Shown piece after piece: positions 11,620 through 23,947 of a stretch of DNA of 64,000 bases. Location: contig NC_045140.1 in the NCBI RefSeq assembly GCF_008831285.2, positions 3,637,528 through 3,701,527 on the forward strand, given 5' to 3'. The notes below the pieces were generated by a model, which saw only the letters and a list, made by a program, of their open reading frames with translations, had not been told where the DNA came from and did not search any database. The stretch is from Nymphaea colorata (Eukaryota; Streptophyta; Magnoliopsida; Nymphaeales; Nymphaeaceae). Both the position numbers and the translations under genes were made by a program. How positions within the stretch are numbered: position 1 is the stretch's first letter; each line of letters begins with the position of its first letter.

Positions 11620-14600
11620 ATGGTAGCGGCTTCAGGAACCAATCCTTTCAACAAAGAGATGGCCATCCGAAAGAGAATTGCCAATATGTATCTATCTATC
11701 TCTCTCTCTCTCTCCCTCTCTCTCTTGCTGTGCATGTGTGTATGTATGTGTGGGTCTCTTTGTCTAGTTTGTGAAGGTTTTCTGATCATTGCTTGATAAA
11801 TGGAGTTATCTTAAGCGGGCAGTTATCACAATATACTGCTCCTGTTTCTCTGGTGTGATACTTTTGGAAGTTGGAACTCTCTTTGGTTGAGATAACTCTC
11901 GCAATGATGGTCAGTTTTAGTAAGCATGTGGTGCTCGAGATGAAATTTATTATTTGTTTTCTTTTGTCAAAATAAGGATGGGCTTGCCTACATGCTTCGC
12001 CATTGGTTTGTTCCAGTAATTATCTATGTCATTAGTTCTCAGTAACTTTGATGACGTTGTGACGTGGATGGTTGAGCTTCATCGTGTTTTTCTTTATGTG
12101 TTTCATGCATATTTCAGATTCAATAAGAGAGAAGAGGACTTTCCATCATTGAAAGAGTATAATGATTACTTGGAAGAAGTGGAAGATATGAGTAAGTCTC
12201 AGTGGCCTGCAGTCAAACATTGATATATCGTGCAGGTTATGCTGATCAATTCTAACTGAAAATGGTTCCTTGCCTACAGTTTTTGATCTGATAGAAGGAA
12301 ACAACATCCCTGCCATCGAAGCAAAAATTGCAAGATATCAAGAAGAAAACAAGGATCAGATAATTAATGCCCAAGCTCGAAAGGTATTTCCTATTTGTCA
12401 TAATTCATTTTATCAAATTGTTGGTACTGAGGTACTTTTTGTGGCGATGTCTATATCCCATGCTTCATCCTTTTTGGCTTAACTCTTTCCTGTGTTGCAT
12501 CAAATTTTGCATGATATATTCTGTTTGGAAAACATCAGTTTGTAGGTAGGACTATAGAAGTCTATAGTTTTGAGTTGTGCATGAAGTATATTCAATAAAA
12601 GATGCTCAAAATGACGAGTTTTTGCTGAATAGGCTGAAGAGCTTGCGGCAGCCATGAAAGCAAGCAAAGGACCTCCTGTGCAGAACGATCCAAGTGATAT
12701 GGTGAGTTGATCAATGGTGCCATATTTGAGCACGTACATGTGCTTCTTTTTTGCTCATTGATTATGTATCCATTGACTTGTAATTTTGAATTGGTCGAGT
12801 CCATCGCTTCTACTATTAAGATGTCTCTATGCTTGAAAACTTTCTTAATATTTGTAAAAGAAGCCTTCCAAAAACTGCTCTGAACGAATTAACATGAGTT
12901 TAGATACACCGCAAGTTCATTTATATATTGCCCAATTTTAATGCTTGAAAATATGTGTCTGTATATCTGTGCACTACTGTGCCTTTAAAATTGAAATTAT
13001 TTTATGTTTGCTTGTAGCTAGATTTTTGTTGAGTTAATTTCTCTCTTCTTGTTAAGTTTGTTGGTAAGTTTATTGTACTTTCTATATCTGCATCATTAAA
13101 TGCTGGAAATGGTAGTGCAGCATGGACTATAGTTTAAAGCATGGACATGAGTTCTGTTTTTAGGATACGTTCTTCCTATTACATTATAATAAATGCATGT
13201 TTTTCCATGACAAAGAACATACCCCTGTACAGGCTCCACTAGATGATTCGTAGACTTCATTACGTCAATTTCTGCTCCCCGCCAACCTTTCCTTTCATGT
13301 TGCTTCTTAGTTCTGATGTTTTTAGCATTTTCGTTTGTTTGTGTCTTTGTAGGGGCTGCTTTCTGTAGTCTGTTGGTTTATCTGCTTGATGCTTTAGGAA
13401 TCTTAGCAATTCTAATACGTGCACTTCATATATATCAATAAAGATCTGGGATGCTTGTTTTAAAAGTTAAAACTGAATTTCATGCATGCATCTCATCTCA
13501 GTGCTAATACACTAAGCTATAAACTGTTTGGCTTTGCCTACTCATGAGACCAGAACACACTGAGGGTACCATATTATACCCGTCAATTCAACATGTATTG
13601 TGGGGTTCATTCTTGATTTGTGGATCCCATTAACAGCCTTTTTCCGGTTGGTGGTCATCAAGTGTCCAGTGTTCTCCCTAACCTTGTCCACTTTCATAGT
13701 TGATTTTGTTGGGATCACCATTCATCTTGGTCCCACTGGTTATGAGAAAGAAACTGTGCTGGCAGCTGGATTCAAGCTGATAAAGAGTAACCAAAATAAT
13801 TGCCTACAAGAGTCCTTAACTTGCAGGAATTCACTTTAGTCACATAATGAGTGCACCTCTTGGTGCAAGCTTGAGGCTGGGTTACTTCCTTTTAGACGCA
13901 TTGACCTGAAATCCTTATCCTACTGGAGTCTTGCTAATGTAAAGTGTAAACCAGGCAATTTCTTCAGACTGGCCAAAAGATAAACGAAATGATGAAGTTT
14001 GGTTCTACATCTCAGCTTCCAAAATTGTTCAACTGAGCTGCCAAATTTGTCACGTTGAAGTTTTGAACTACAGAAGGGATTTCTTAATCTAAGTAACCAT
14101 GATCCTGTTATGTTGGTTAATGCTATATAATGCCTTGCATCAGTGATCATTCTGGTAGTCAGATCAGGTTCTAAACTGTTTCTTAGTGTTGGCCGAATGA
14201 AGATGTTATACCATTTGTGTGGCTCACTAGTCCGCTCATTAGATGTGTTATCTGCTATTAGATATTCTCCTGCTGTTAATCATGTAATGTGGAATGCAAT
14301 TCCTGAAGCACAAGCTTTGCTTTGCTCTTTAAATTAGCCTTTTATCCTAGAAAGAATTTTGAATGTTTCTCAAAACGTTTGATTTATGTTTTGGTGCAGG
14401 CTTTAGGACAAAATGCACAAGTAGGAATAAGTGGGGTTGCGCAGGGACAATATGCTCCTGCTGTGCCAGGAGCTGCATTTGGACAACCAAGACCTACAGG
14501 TGTAGTACCTCAGCCGGTATCGTTAGGTGGTCTCGATGGTACCATGGGCATTGAAGATGAAGCGACAATGAAACTTCGAGCAGAAAGAAGTGCTAGAGCG

Positions 14601-14669
14601 GGAGGGTGGACTGTGGAAATAAGCAAGAAAAGGGCAATGGAAGAAGCCTTCAGTAGTCTGTGGGTTTGA
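11620..14669 (+). CDS. MAT1: MAT1-like CDK-activating kinase assembly factor (TFIIH/CAK subunit)
   Basis: Predicted 194-residue nuclear protein. In the family it assembles CDKD kinase with cyclin H and ties the complex to TFIIH for cell-cycle and transcription control. Exons: 11620-11687, 12118-12191, 12280-12383, 12633-12701 and 14400-14669 (TGA), all GT-AG and in frame. The product starts MVAASGTNPFNKEMAIRKRI, then has the conserved FNKREEDFPSLKEYNDYLEE block (residues about 24-43), EGNNIPAIEAKIARYQEEN, and a coiled-coil-like AEELAAAMKASKG helix. A Gly/Pro-rich stretch precedes the tail AGGWTVEISKKRAMEEAF. It lacks the N-terminal RING of animal MAT1; as far as I recall this is usual for annotated plant homologues. 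Intron 1 carries a CT tract about 11 bases past its donor. An upstream RING exon outside these boundaries cannot be excluded. Confidence 0.92.
12702..14399 (+). other. MAT1 intron 4 (1.7 kb)
   Basis: Donor GTGAGT, acceptor GTGCAG. AT-rich with no recognised element. The short open frames at 13600-13839 and 14143-14337 show no family motif. Confidence 0.8.
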
Positions 14670-17019
14670 ATTGCCGAAATGAACATAAGCCATGTTCTCG
14701 TTAAGTGTAAATAGCACAAGTGCCGAAACAATGTTATTCCAATCCATTCTTACGTTGCCAAGTTTCCTGTCTGAAAGAGCACCGTTGCTGTCGCCATATT
14801 ATCGGAGAGAACAATGCCCGTACACAAGAATTATTAAATCGATCATGCATGGGATTGCAGGTTTTGGTGCTTCATTGATGGTTTTGTAGCAATATTTCTG
14901 GTCTTCAAACAAAAAATCACATTGAGAAGAGGCCCCTGATTTGTGGTAAAGAAACAGTTAGTAGATTGATGTGTCCTTTTACAGCAGGATAAATTGAAAA
15001 CAGATTGGTAGGATTTCTCTTGTCCATGGTTTGCATCTTGCACAGGCTTGCAGGTCTTATCACCCCATCGCGCCCATGAAGAAAATATCTCCATTTCTTT
15101 TTGGTTCTTTATTCAATACAGATCCATAGGTGTTTTGATAGTTCCTTGCACTAAAAAACATGCGTTAAGATAAAATGGTATTGCATGCTTAAGTGCTGTA
15201 GGGATGTCACAGGGCCGCAGCCCCTGCTGAATTGCAGCTTTCCAAACACTTACCTGATTCGAAGCTGCCAGTACCTAGGTTGTTACTGAATCTTTTGTAA
15301 GCAAATATTGTGCATATCCAGCAGAATAGTGCCTGTTTATGACATTCCGATGCAAAGTACCCGTTTATGGCATTAAAATTGCAGATGTTAATGAGAAGTA
15401 GGGGCTGATCAGGTTTAAAGTACGAAACCTCCCAAACCATACTCCATCTCTCTACTAAACTACGACCACAATATCGATCTGAATGCTTCATCATACATCT
15501 TTTTCCAAACCAAACTCAGAACTCTTGACTGCCCCTAAAATTTGTGCTCTTTAGAGGAATGAAAAGTCTTCAAACTGATGGTATGTGGATACATGCAGTA
15601 GAAGATCTGATGGACAGTGGACACTTTCAAGGATGCAATATGGTATGTGGATACAGGGTGGTTGTGGAGTCTTCTTGGAAGCGAAGGTAGAGATTTCTAG
15701 ATCTATTGAGTACCAAAGTCTTCAAACTGAAGTCTAAAACACAAAAATGTATGTTCCTTAGAATGAGACATTTTTTTTTTCGAATCTTAGAATGTCTTAA
15801 AACATGTCTAAGAACATTCCGACAAGAAAATGCTATATATGAGACAATGAGTTTAACTAGGAAACGAGACTGGCTTTTGCGCCTTTTCTTTCTTTCTTTC
15901 CTTTCTTTTTTCTCACACTGTTGCTTTTCCTACCTTATAAATGGTACATTCCAAGAGGGGCAAGAAACATAAAAAAAACAATCAACTTCAAAATGGGATT
16001 TGCTTTGCTCACTTTTTCTTTTTCTTTCTTTCTTTTTTCTTTTTCCCCTTTGTGCGTGTGTGTATTTAAATATATTATATATATACAAAGAAATTGGTAA
16101 AAACCATACACTTAGGTTAGGGATAAAAACCAAACCTTTTAATTTTTTGCTAAAAAGTTATTTTACATAAAAAATAAGCATCCCAATATTTTTATAAAGA
16201 ACTATTTTGATATAAAACATGCTTTGAATCAAGTTGTTTTTATGAAAAACTTTGAATTTTCTATTATCAAAATGTCGATATAAAAAAAACTGATCTTAAA
16301 CCATGCAGCCAACTTCTTTGGGCACAATGTGGCATAAGGGTATGTAGAAGAGTCCAAGTTTTCATAAGATTAAGAGGCACTTGTCAATAAGATTGAAGAA
16401 CACAGAGCCGTCTTATAATTATTATTAAAATGCTAGCACTTTCAGGTGTGCATAAGGTTAACAATCCACTAAAACATTATTTTATTATATACATTATTGA
16501 AAAAGGCCAACCCTCAAGGGAAACTTTAAAGTGGCCCTTGAATGAGTGGCGCAGAAATTAACGCACAGAGTGAGTGCTATTGGTTTCTTATTTATTTAAC
16601 TAATAAAATAGCGAAGGGAAAGAAAAAAGGGATGGAAAGTGGGTTTTACACCCAATGCGTCGGTTACTCAACATTTCCCATTTTCTGGGGGGATTGAAAA
16701 CCGGTTTGGAAGTCGGATCGGATCAGAGTCTTGGAAGACCGAACCCAGGTCAAAGGGCCGGGTCGGTCTGACTCGGAAATGAATTGGGACGAAGGTTGGT
16801 TGCTTGGTGAGAACTGAGAGGGAAGGAAGGAGTCGGAGGGTTAGACAGCGACGGCGTTGTCTGTGAGACCGGCGAGGCCTGTTTGCCGGCCGGCGGGGAG
16901 TCCTTGACCATGACCATTGCCATCCAGAGGGCCGAAACGATCACTTTTAGATCTCCTCTACAAGGTCGAACGAGAAGGATGGTGGTCGATATATTGTTGG
17001 TCCACAACGACAAGTCCAG

Positions 17020-17275
17020 CCAGCTCAAACTCGCTTGTCTAAACTCTATTTAAGTTTGAAATATTAAATGAGTTGAGTTCGAGTTATAAGTAAACTTGCA
17101 TGAATGTTGAATTATACTAAGATAGGACTAAGCAAATTAAAATGAACGAGACATGTTTAACATAAACTATTAAACATCTCAAGTCTGAGCTACCATTGTA
17201 CAGTCGAGCCAAGCTTGAGTTTGTAAACGAGTCGAATTTGAGTTTTCTTGACTCGTCTCACATGCAACCCTACCA
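17020..17275. repeat. Dispersed GAGTTCGAGTT-rich repeat, copy A
   Basis: Shares an ordered set of words with 34290-34590: AACTC, TTAAATGAGT, CGAGTT, GACATGYTTAACATAAAC, then GAGTTT and CTTGACTCG-like words before a CATGTG/CATGCA end. Same orientation in both copies. Family unclassified; non-autonomous element likely. Confidence 0.65.
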
Positions 17276-18088
17276 TAAACTTAGGAAAAGTGCTGGCTAA
17301 TCCCAAGGGCTTCCACTCAACAATATATGTATAAAAACTTGTCCATTAAGTCTTGCATTATCTTAATTGGAGTGCATATCAACGGATAGCCTGATAGATT
17401 CAGAAGTGTTTGAGCACAAAAGGAAAAAAAAAGAAAGAAAAAGTGGTTGTTCACGCATAGTAGGTCAGGCTCAGCTTGTTGAGGTCAGGGGGCAACGGTC
17501 TGTTATCCTTCCACTGCCAAGAGAGAGAGGTACTCGCTGCTCTGTGAAACCAGCCTCACGCGTTGCCCTCCACTCTAAGGCAACAGCCCTCTCGGACCTT
17601 CGATCGAGAGAGATGAGCCAACTCCTGGCTTGGAGCAGGGCAGTCCGTCAAATGCACCCCGAACCTCGCCGAGACTGACCAGCATGCGGTCCGACCACCT
17701 TGTATGCCCTCACTCGAGTAACAACCGCGCGTGACCACGGTCGGCGGGTTTGATAAGCTTGCCGCAAACCTATATGTAGATTGAATTTTGAAGAAACTTT
17801 CGATACAGGACTAAATAACCTCTCTCTCTCTCTCCCCTTCCTGCTCTCTCTCTAGCGACGTATCTCCCATCAAGGATTTTCCTGGTACGTTGTAAACTAC
17901 CCACCGATCAAATACAGGCGCCGGTGCTTCCTCATCATCTTTTCAACTTGTCCAGGAGTGAGGCGAACGATGGGCTTCAGCATGGTCGATCGATTCCAAA
18001 AGGGAGACATAAGAGAAACTGTTCAGATTGTATCAGATTTTTCATTTCTGAAGAGAAAGTGGGTCCTCGAACCATCCGCGTAGAAGTA

Positions 18089-18502
18089 TCAAGTTAGATT
18101 GGCATGGATCATGGTATGATACAGAAGATTAAGATCAAGCGTTGAATGACACGAGTCTCTCCTCAAATTCACTCCCGGTATGATGCCAATGCTTAATTTC
18201 GTTCTCTTTTTTTGGTTTGATTGCATGGTGAACCTGTTTTTTAGGTTGAAGTAATGGAATCCATCGACAAAACATAACTTGTTCTTGGCCGTTGGTGCCA
18301 TCGACATCGCTCTGCTCCATGTGCTGTAATTGTCGCCCCCTAGATGATGAGTGAGTAATAAATCTCCGGGATTATCACCATGGTGGAGGCAAAATGGATT
18401 GATGAACTCAGCTGCAACCTTTCCAGTGTTTTCAAAACCAGATGAAGGAATGGAACCAACATTGGGAATTGGACCATCATTAGGAGGATCAACAGTTGCC
18501 AT
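18089..18502 (-). mobile_element. Copia-type gag fragment (Retrotran_gag_3-like)
   Basis: Read on the minus strand from ATG at 18502. It contains NPFCLHHGDNPGDLLLTHHL and GGDNYSTWSRAM followed by AKNKLCFVDG, the recognisable order of copia gag N-termini (NP..LH..D.PG, G.NY..WSR.M, AKNKL.F.DG). Beyond this the frame loses similarity. No protease, integrase or reverse transcriptase follows downstream on this strand, so this is a 5' fragment only. Confidence 0.8.
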
Positions 18503-18514
18503 CTCTATTAATTT

Positions 18515-18527
18515 GGCTTCGATACCA
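18515..18527 (-). other. Primer-binding-site-like sequence
   Basis: On the minus strand this reads TGGTATCGAAGCC, close to the usual copia primer site TGGTATCAGAGC that pairs with initiator Met tRNA. It lies 12 bases before the gag ATG at 18502, with a probable LTR end (..CTGCA) directly upstream. Confidence 0.6.
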
Positions 18528-18680
18528 TGCAGACTTGAGAGCTGAATGAAGTAAAACTGGTGTGCAGGTAGTAACAGAGCAGAAGAGTGTGTATAACAGA
18601 GGAAAGAATGAGAAGTCTCTGTCATTGATGTTTGGCCAAATGATACAATGGTCTGTTTAGATGTTATATACCAAAAAATT
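18528..18680 (-). mobile_element. Probable partial LTR of the gag fragment
   Basis: Sequence immediately upstream (minus strand) of the primer-site-like motif. It has a TATA-like GGTATATAAC at about 18665-18674, as expected inside a copia LTR. The outer LTR end was not located, so the right boundary is a guess. Confidence 0.4.
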
Positions 18681-20430
18681 TCTTTACAATCAAGAAAACT
18701 ACACGCAGAATCACGTTTTGTAAGCCTCGTTTCTCAAAGCATGCAATTGACTGGAACGTTTATCAAAACATGCAATTAGACTCAGCTGTAGATTTCCATG
18801 TCCGAATCTGATCAGTGAACGTAAGAAAGCTTCAACTCCGGGAGGCATGGGGGACATGTAAAAGTGTAAAACGTTCAGAGGTCTACTCTTTTATTGAAAT
18901 GGACTTAATCCGATCCTATGTAATCAGATTTAGATTTCAACTTGAATTTAAGTCTCATTTCTCAAAACTGAACTTGAATCTGGCCAGAGTAATATCTAAG
19001 AACTAATAATTGTATGTAATTGACTGGAACGCCGCTTATCAATCTCAGTGGAATATTGGACTCAGATTTAGATTTCCATATCCTAATCTGATTAGTGAAT
19101 GGATCTGGTTTTCCTTAGCAAATCTGACTAAATGGTTTTTGCATTGGAAAAAAAAACCAAATGTATCAAAGAACGGGCCCATGTAAGTTTTGAACATCCA
19201 GCAAGCAGCTTAAGAACAACTAGTACAGCAGCCAGAATCACCTGTTTGATTCCTGTATGTGCTATTTTTTTAGACTCTTAAGAAGTGGGATTACAACATC
19301 CTAAATTAAGGTGTCCAGAGCAGTGCAAAACTTTGGAGGCAGAAAGAATGAGAGGATCTTCGGGTAGTGGGTTGTTATCATCCTACTCACCCATGGTGAA
19401 AAAAGGCATGTGAGACGAATGCATTCAAGTCAAACGGAAACAGAAGAAAAACACGTTATATTTTTCTCCAACGCCAATTCACAGTTCAACACGGACTCAA
19501 GCGGGTAGGATACGCCGTTGACTGCACGCTCATTCAGTTTCTATAGGTGTCATTTCATGTGCGAGTCAGCTTTATACTTATACGACTTGAGGGGCAAGCT
19601 GTTGAGGAACTGAACTTGAGCTCTGGCAGACTATGGAAGCCGCTTGAATTTGAATCGTCCGAGTTGAATCGGACTTTTGACAGCAGCAGAAACGACACAC
19701 ACACACACACTCTCTCTCTCTCCCTTATAGACACTGTAGCGTAGCGAGGCTTTGAGTGCTGGTCGTCATAAAAAGGAGGAGAAAAATGACCCGTTCATTT
19801 TTGTTTACCACCCCGAAAGCTTGGTGGAAGGTCTGCCCATGGCCGCCTCCTGCCTCCCTGAGTCTATTGATGGACTCTCGTTTCCTCTGTCCCCCTTCCT
19901 TTGATGGGCAGTCGATTCTCCACAGTACACTCTCTACCTCTGTTGTCCTCTATTCTTCGAATATGTCTGCATGCGTCATTTGCTGTCTCGTCTTACATTT
20001 CATCCCTGTAGAGAGCCAGAGCCCACGCTTCAACGAAACCGGATCTTTCTACCATCTTGACGTTCTTCAATCTGCTCTTCACTTTAGAAGGCGTTGAGAC
20101 GATAAATCGCCGTTAGGTTTCTTTCCTTTACTTGTGATTAACTGGCTTTCACCCAAAACCCAGTTGGTTTTTTGATAAAAAAGAATGGGTTTTTGAGGGT
20201 TTCAGGGTCGGATTTTTTTTGGGTGTTCCAGTTGTTGGTGGGAGAGGAAATTGGCTGAAGAATCGTCGTGATTTTATGGGTTCATTTTGTTGCACATGTG
20301 TGGGCGCCTGTCATTCTTCCCTTCATTGCTAGCTCTTGGCTCCATCGATATTCCGGTGAGCTTTCATTTGTTATCTTCCCGGTGGTTTCTGTGGATTCTA
20401 GAAGGTTTTGATGCGGTGTTCTGCTCTAGG

Positions 20431-23400
20431 ATGTCGTCTTCGCAGGATGCTCATGATCGGCCGAGATCTTCTCAGATTCAGAGGGATCCTGTAATGTGGG
20501 AGCTTGACGATGTTGATACAGAGGTTCCTTCCTGCAAGCCGTTCTCAATCAGGTATACAGATTTGCCATTTCTCATTAACGTGCGTTGTGCATGTGGCCA
20601 TTGGAACATCTACACGTGCCAGGAGCTTGGGGGTCCTTCAGCGGGAGGATGGTCCACGTGCAAGAATGCCATTGCCCTCTCGACGAGATCCTATGATGAT
20701 TTTTCAAGCTGTTAGAGATGGAGAAGTTTGTTTATGGGAAGTCGGGTTTCTTTGAAAGTCTTCTGTTTTCACTTTGAACATGTACTTGATTTTGATGTTA
20801 TCAGAGACTTCAGTCCATACCCTCTTTTCTACTCCTTTATTAGAGAAGCAGATACCCAGTAGGCTAATGTATGATGAACAGTGATTGGCTGGTAGCGTAG
20901 GCACTGAAACATTTTTCTTGCATATGATAATGGTGCATTTCTCTTTGGGTTGCAGAGAATACGTTTTCTCAGCTCGTGGCAAGCACTTAAGCAAGAATTG
21001 GCCGTTTCATCAGAGGTATATCCAAGTATGCAGGAAACATGGGGTTAAGGACATTCTGCCACCCTTTGAGTCGCCTGCATTGGTGAGAGAGAGAGAGGAT
21101 AAGTACTTGGGGCCTCATGATGCAGTAAATGTTCGCGTCTGTTCACGTGATGCAGTTGATGACCAACATGAATTGTTGATGGAAGATATGGATCGGGTAG
21201 TTGCAGGAATATCTTGGAAGCTTGGCTTGTTATCTCTCACTTGCAGGGATGAAGTTAATGATGATAAAGTCATGGAGGAACATGTGTTGAGGGTAGACAA
21301 AATGGCAGGTGACTACAAACTTGAAGCAATAGCGTCATCCAGGTATTCGGCAGCGGCGGAACTTTGGTTCCCTTCACTTGATTTTGCGTCAGAGGATCGA
21401 AGGCATCTGCTAGCCGAGGAGGGCGATTTGTTGTTTGGTGCAAGTGATATGGTTGGCAATGTTAGGATTTCTGTCACAGAAAATCTCATCTTAGAAAATG
21501 TTCCCAAGTCAGGTGAAGCAAGAAAATAGTTATAGCATTCCTGTGTTGTGCTTATTTCTCATCATCCCTGTTTGTAAAGATTTTCTCATGATCTCAAATG
21601 CAGGAGTGGGTTCTGACGTAGGTTGCGCTGCCGAAGAATCAAAAAGGTTGACACAGAAGCGGCACAAGTCTCAGAGATGTAAGTTGAAGAGCAGGAAGAA
21701 GAGATGCATGGTGGATATCTGCGCTAAGGCACTGCCTTGCACATTAGAAGACTTGGACAAGAAGAACGGGACCAACTGGGCCTTGGACCCAAGCGTAATG
21801 CCATATAGCATTCCTGATTCCGACAAAGTCAAGAAGTACCTAGTGAAGCGAGATGGAAGAAATAAACCTTCCAACCTGCCAGGAACCAAGCTATTGAATA
21901 ATCCTGAATCCACAAATTGCAAAGATAATTCTTTGCCCGAAGGCGATGTCTCGCAGACGAAGCAAGTAGGGAGCAATAATACTAACCGGACTTGTGATGC
22001 ATCAAGTGAAAAGCAGTGCCTTCAGATGTCTGTGTTGAGAGATTGCAGTCAGAGGTCCGCCGTAAAGTTGAGCTGCCAGCGAACTAAACAAGATAAGGTA
22101 CGTTTCTGCTTGTTACACAGGATTAACATTGCATGTGCGCTACCAAATTTCAACTTGAATTCCCTTCGTAAAATTTTTTCTTGTTAGTTTTCTTCCTATA
22201 CCAACTTACTGTCTTTCATAAGCATAGACTATCGCTGCTTGTGTTCCCGCTACTGGTTGACTGCATAGCTTGATAAATTTGAGGTAATAAAGATAATGAA
22301 CTTGGGTATTCCTGCCAGATACATTTTGATCTTTTCCAGATTTTTTGGTCAGAAGACTTAAAACTCCTTTTTAACCTTTTTCTTCCATGAAATTAGATGG
22401 ATTTTCACAAATCCAGTAATATGTTCCTGCCAAGTGTTGGAAATATGTCAACTTTAAGAGCTCCACTATGTATAGGTTGAACTGAATCAGCTGGTTAATT
22501 GTTCACGTGGGTAAGATGACAGACCTCACTCCTTGGTAACCAAAATAAAAGCAGTATCAGACGTTAAAGTTCAGGAAAACTACATCTGCTTATCTGAGTA
22601 ACGTCGTTTAGGAAGAACAGTGGAAAAGATAGGTCTTGGTTTCTATTGAGAAAAAGATTGTTAGGAGCATCGAAGAGTTGTTGATGGTAAAGAATCTGAA
22701 TGATCATCTCTTGTGAAAAATGCATTGGCAGTTGTCATGTAATGAATCAATTAGAATCTTCGAAGAATTAGATATGTTACAGCTTCAAATAAAAAGGCTA
22801 TTGTAACTGCCTAAGATTAAAATGTTTTCTGTTTATGTTATTATTTGAATTAACTTTTCTCACCAGCTAGAGAGTTTGTTTGTTCGCCATGCTGTTGTCA
22901 AGTCATTGACCATTTTTATGCATTTGCCATCATCAGATTATTGGTGCTTCAGCATGTGGACATCAAAATGAACTTGTGAGACTGAAGGTCGAAGAGTTAA
23001 CTGGAGGACAAAGTCAAGATCGTGGAGTCTGTGCATCAGAAATGCTAAGACCAAATAAACGTTGGTTACAGAAAGGATGCGCCACTGATCAGCATATGCC
23101 TTCTAGTTGTGTTGAAAGTAGACAGAAGTCTCCAATAGTGCGTACTGTTAAAGCAAGGCCGCTCACAAATACAACCAATACAGGTTCTCCTCTGGAGAAT
23201 TTTGCAAGAAGTGTTGCACAATACAAAAGAAAGCCTCGCACTGTAAAAAGGATGAGGAAGGTGGATTCTATAACATCCTGCGTAGCGGTAGTCAAGCAGA
23301 CTCAGGATAGATCAGAATCAGAACTGTTTCAAAGTGAGGTAACTGACCTCTGTCACTGTTCTCCTCGTGCCAGCGTACACTCTTCAAACTCCTATACCCA

Positions 23401-23947
23401 AGAAGGCATTGATTCTGTAAATTTGAAAGAAAAGAAAAATCTGTTTCCATCCATTTCTATATTTGAAAACGGGGGCAACTTATCGATTGAACCAAGCATA
23501 GATGTGCTGGCTATGACTTGTTCACCAAATAATACATTTTATGACCCTTTTCAGCCTTATTTGCGCTCTGAAATGCATCATGCATCAGACTATCACTGTA
23601 CACATGAGATTCATGGTGGAGGGGGCAAATCTTATGGGCTAGAAGGAGCATTTTTTGATGAAATCTCTACGAACAGAATGACAGGCAGCCAGTTGGTAGT
23701 GGAAGACAAGGCAAAAGATTGCCAAGGCATAGTACAAGAAGATCAATGTGAGCTGAAGCCTAAAGATTCAGTTTCTTCAGTTGTCACAACTAGCTCAAGC
23801 AACTCCTTAAACGGTTCTGTAAGATCAGATAATCAGCCTGCACGATCGTTGTCCTTGAAGTGGCTAGAAATGGATGGTAAATGCTGCACATGCTGTTCTG
23901 ATGAGGACTATTTGTTGAAAATTCCATCGCACCACATCAATTTATGA
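20431..23947 (+). CDS. Plant protein of unknown function, 727 residues
   Basis: Four exons joined in frame by GT-AG introns: 20431-20552, 20956-21512, 21604-22097, 22937-23947 (TGA). Start chosen at MSSSQDAHDR; an in-frame ATG at 20287 would add 48 hydrophobic residues that look like 5' UTR. Residues 36-80 form a compact block, KPFSIREYVFSARGK then NWPFHQRYIQ and HGVKDILPPFES, that looks conserved. A Lys/Arg-rich run at about 240-261 (QKRHKSQRCKLKSRKKR) is a likely nuclear localisation signal. It is followed by CTLEDLDKKNG. The C-terminal half is Ser- and Cys-rich and low in predicted structure, ending near CCTCCSDEDY. The N-terminal block faintly recalls plant proteins annotated HAPLESS 8-like, from memory only. 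No catalytic motif was seen. Confidence 0.75.
22098..22936 (+). other. Intron 3 of the 20431 gene (0.8 kb)
   Basis: Donor GTACGT after ..TKQDK and acceptor CATCAG before IIGASACG. AT-rich, with no recognised content. Confidence 0.75.

Larger units (their letters stand above)
14670..20430. other. Intergenic region between MAT1 and the 20431 gene
   Basis: Mostly AT-rich. It contains pyrimidine/purine tracts (15885-15910, 16015-16050), a dispersed repeat (17020-17275), a CT tract (about 17820-17860), a copia gag/LTR fragment (18089-18640) and a partial direct duplication (18743-18822 and 19015-19102). Open frames at 16750-17028 (-), 17367-17678 (+) and 19756-20097 (+) have no recognised motif and are not called. 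The last few hundred bases are presumably the promoter and 5' UTR of the next gene. Confidence 0.6.
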
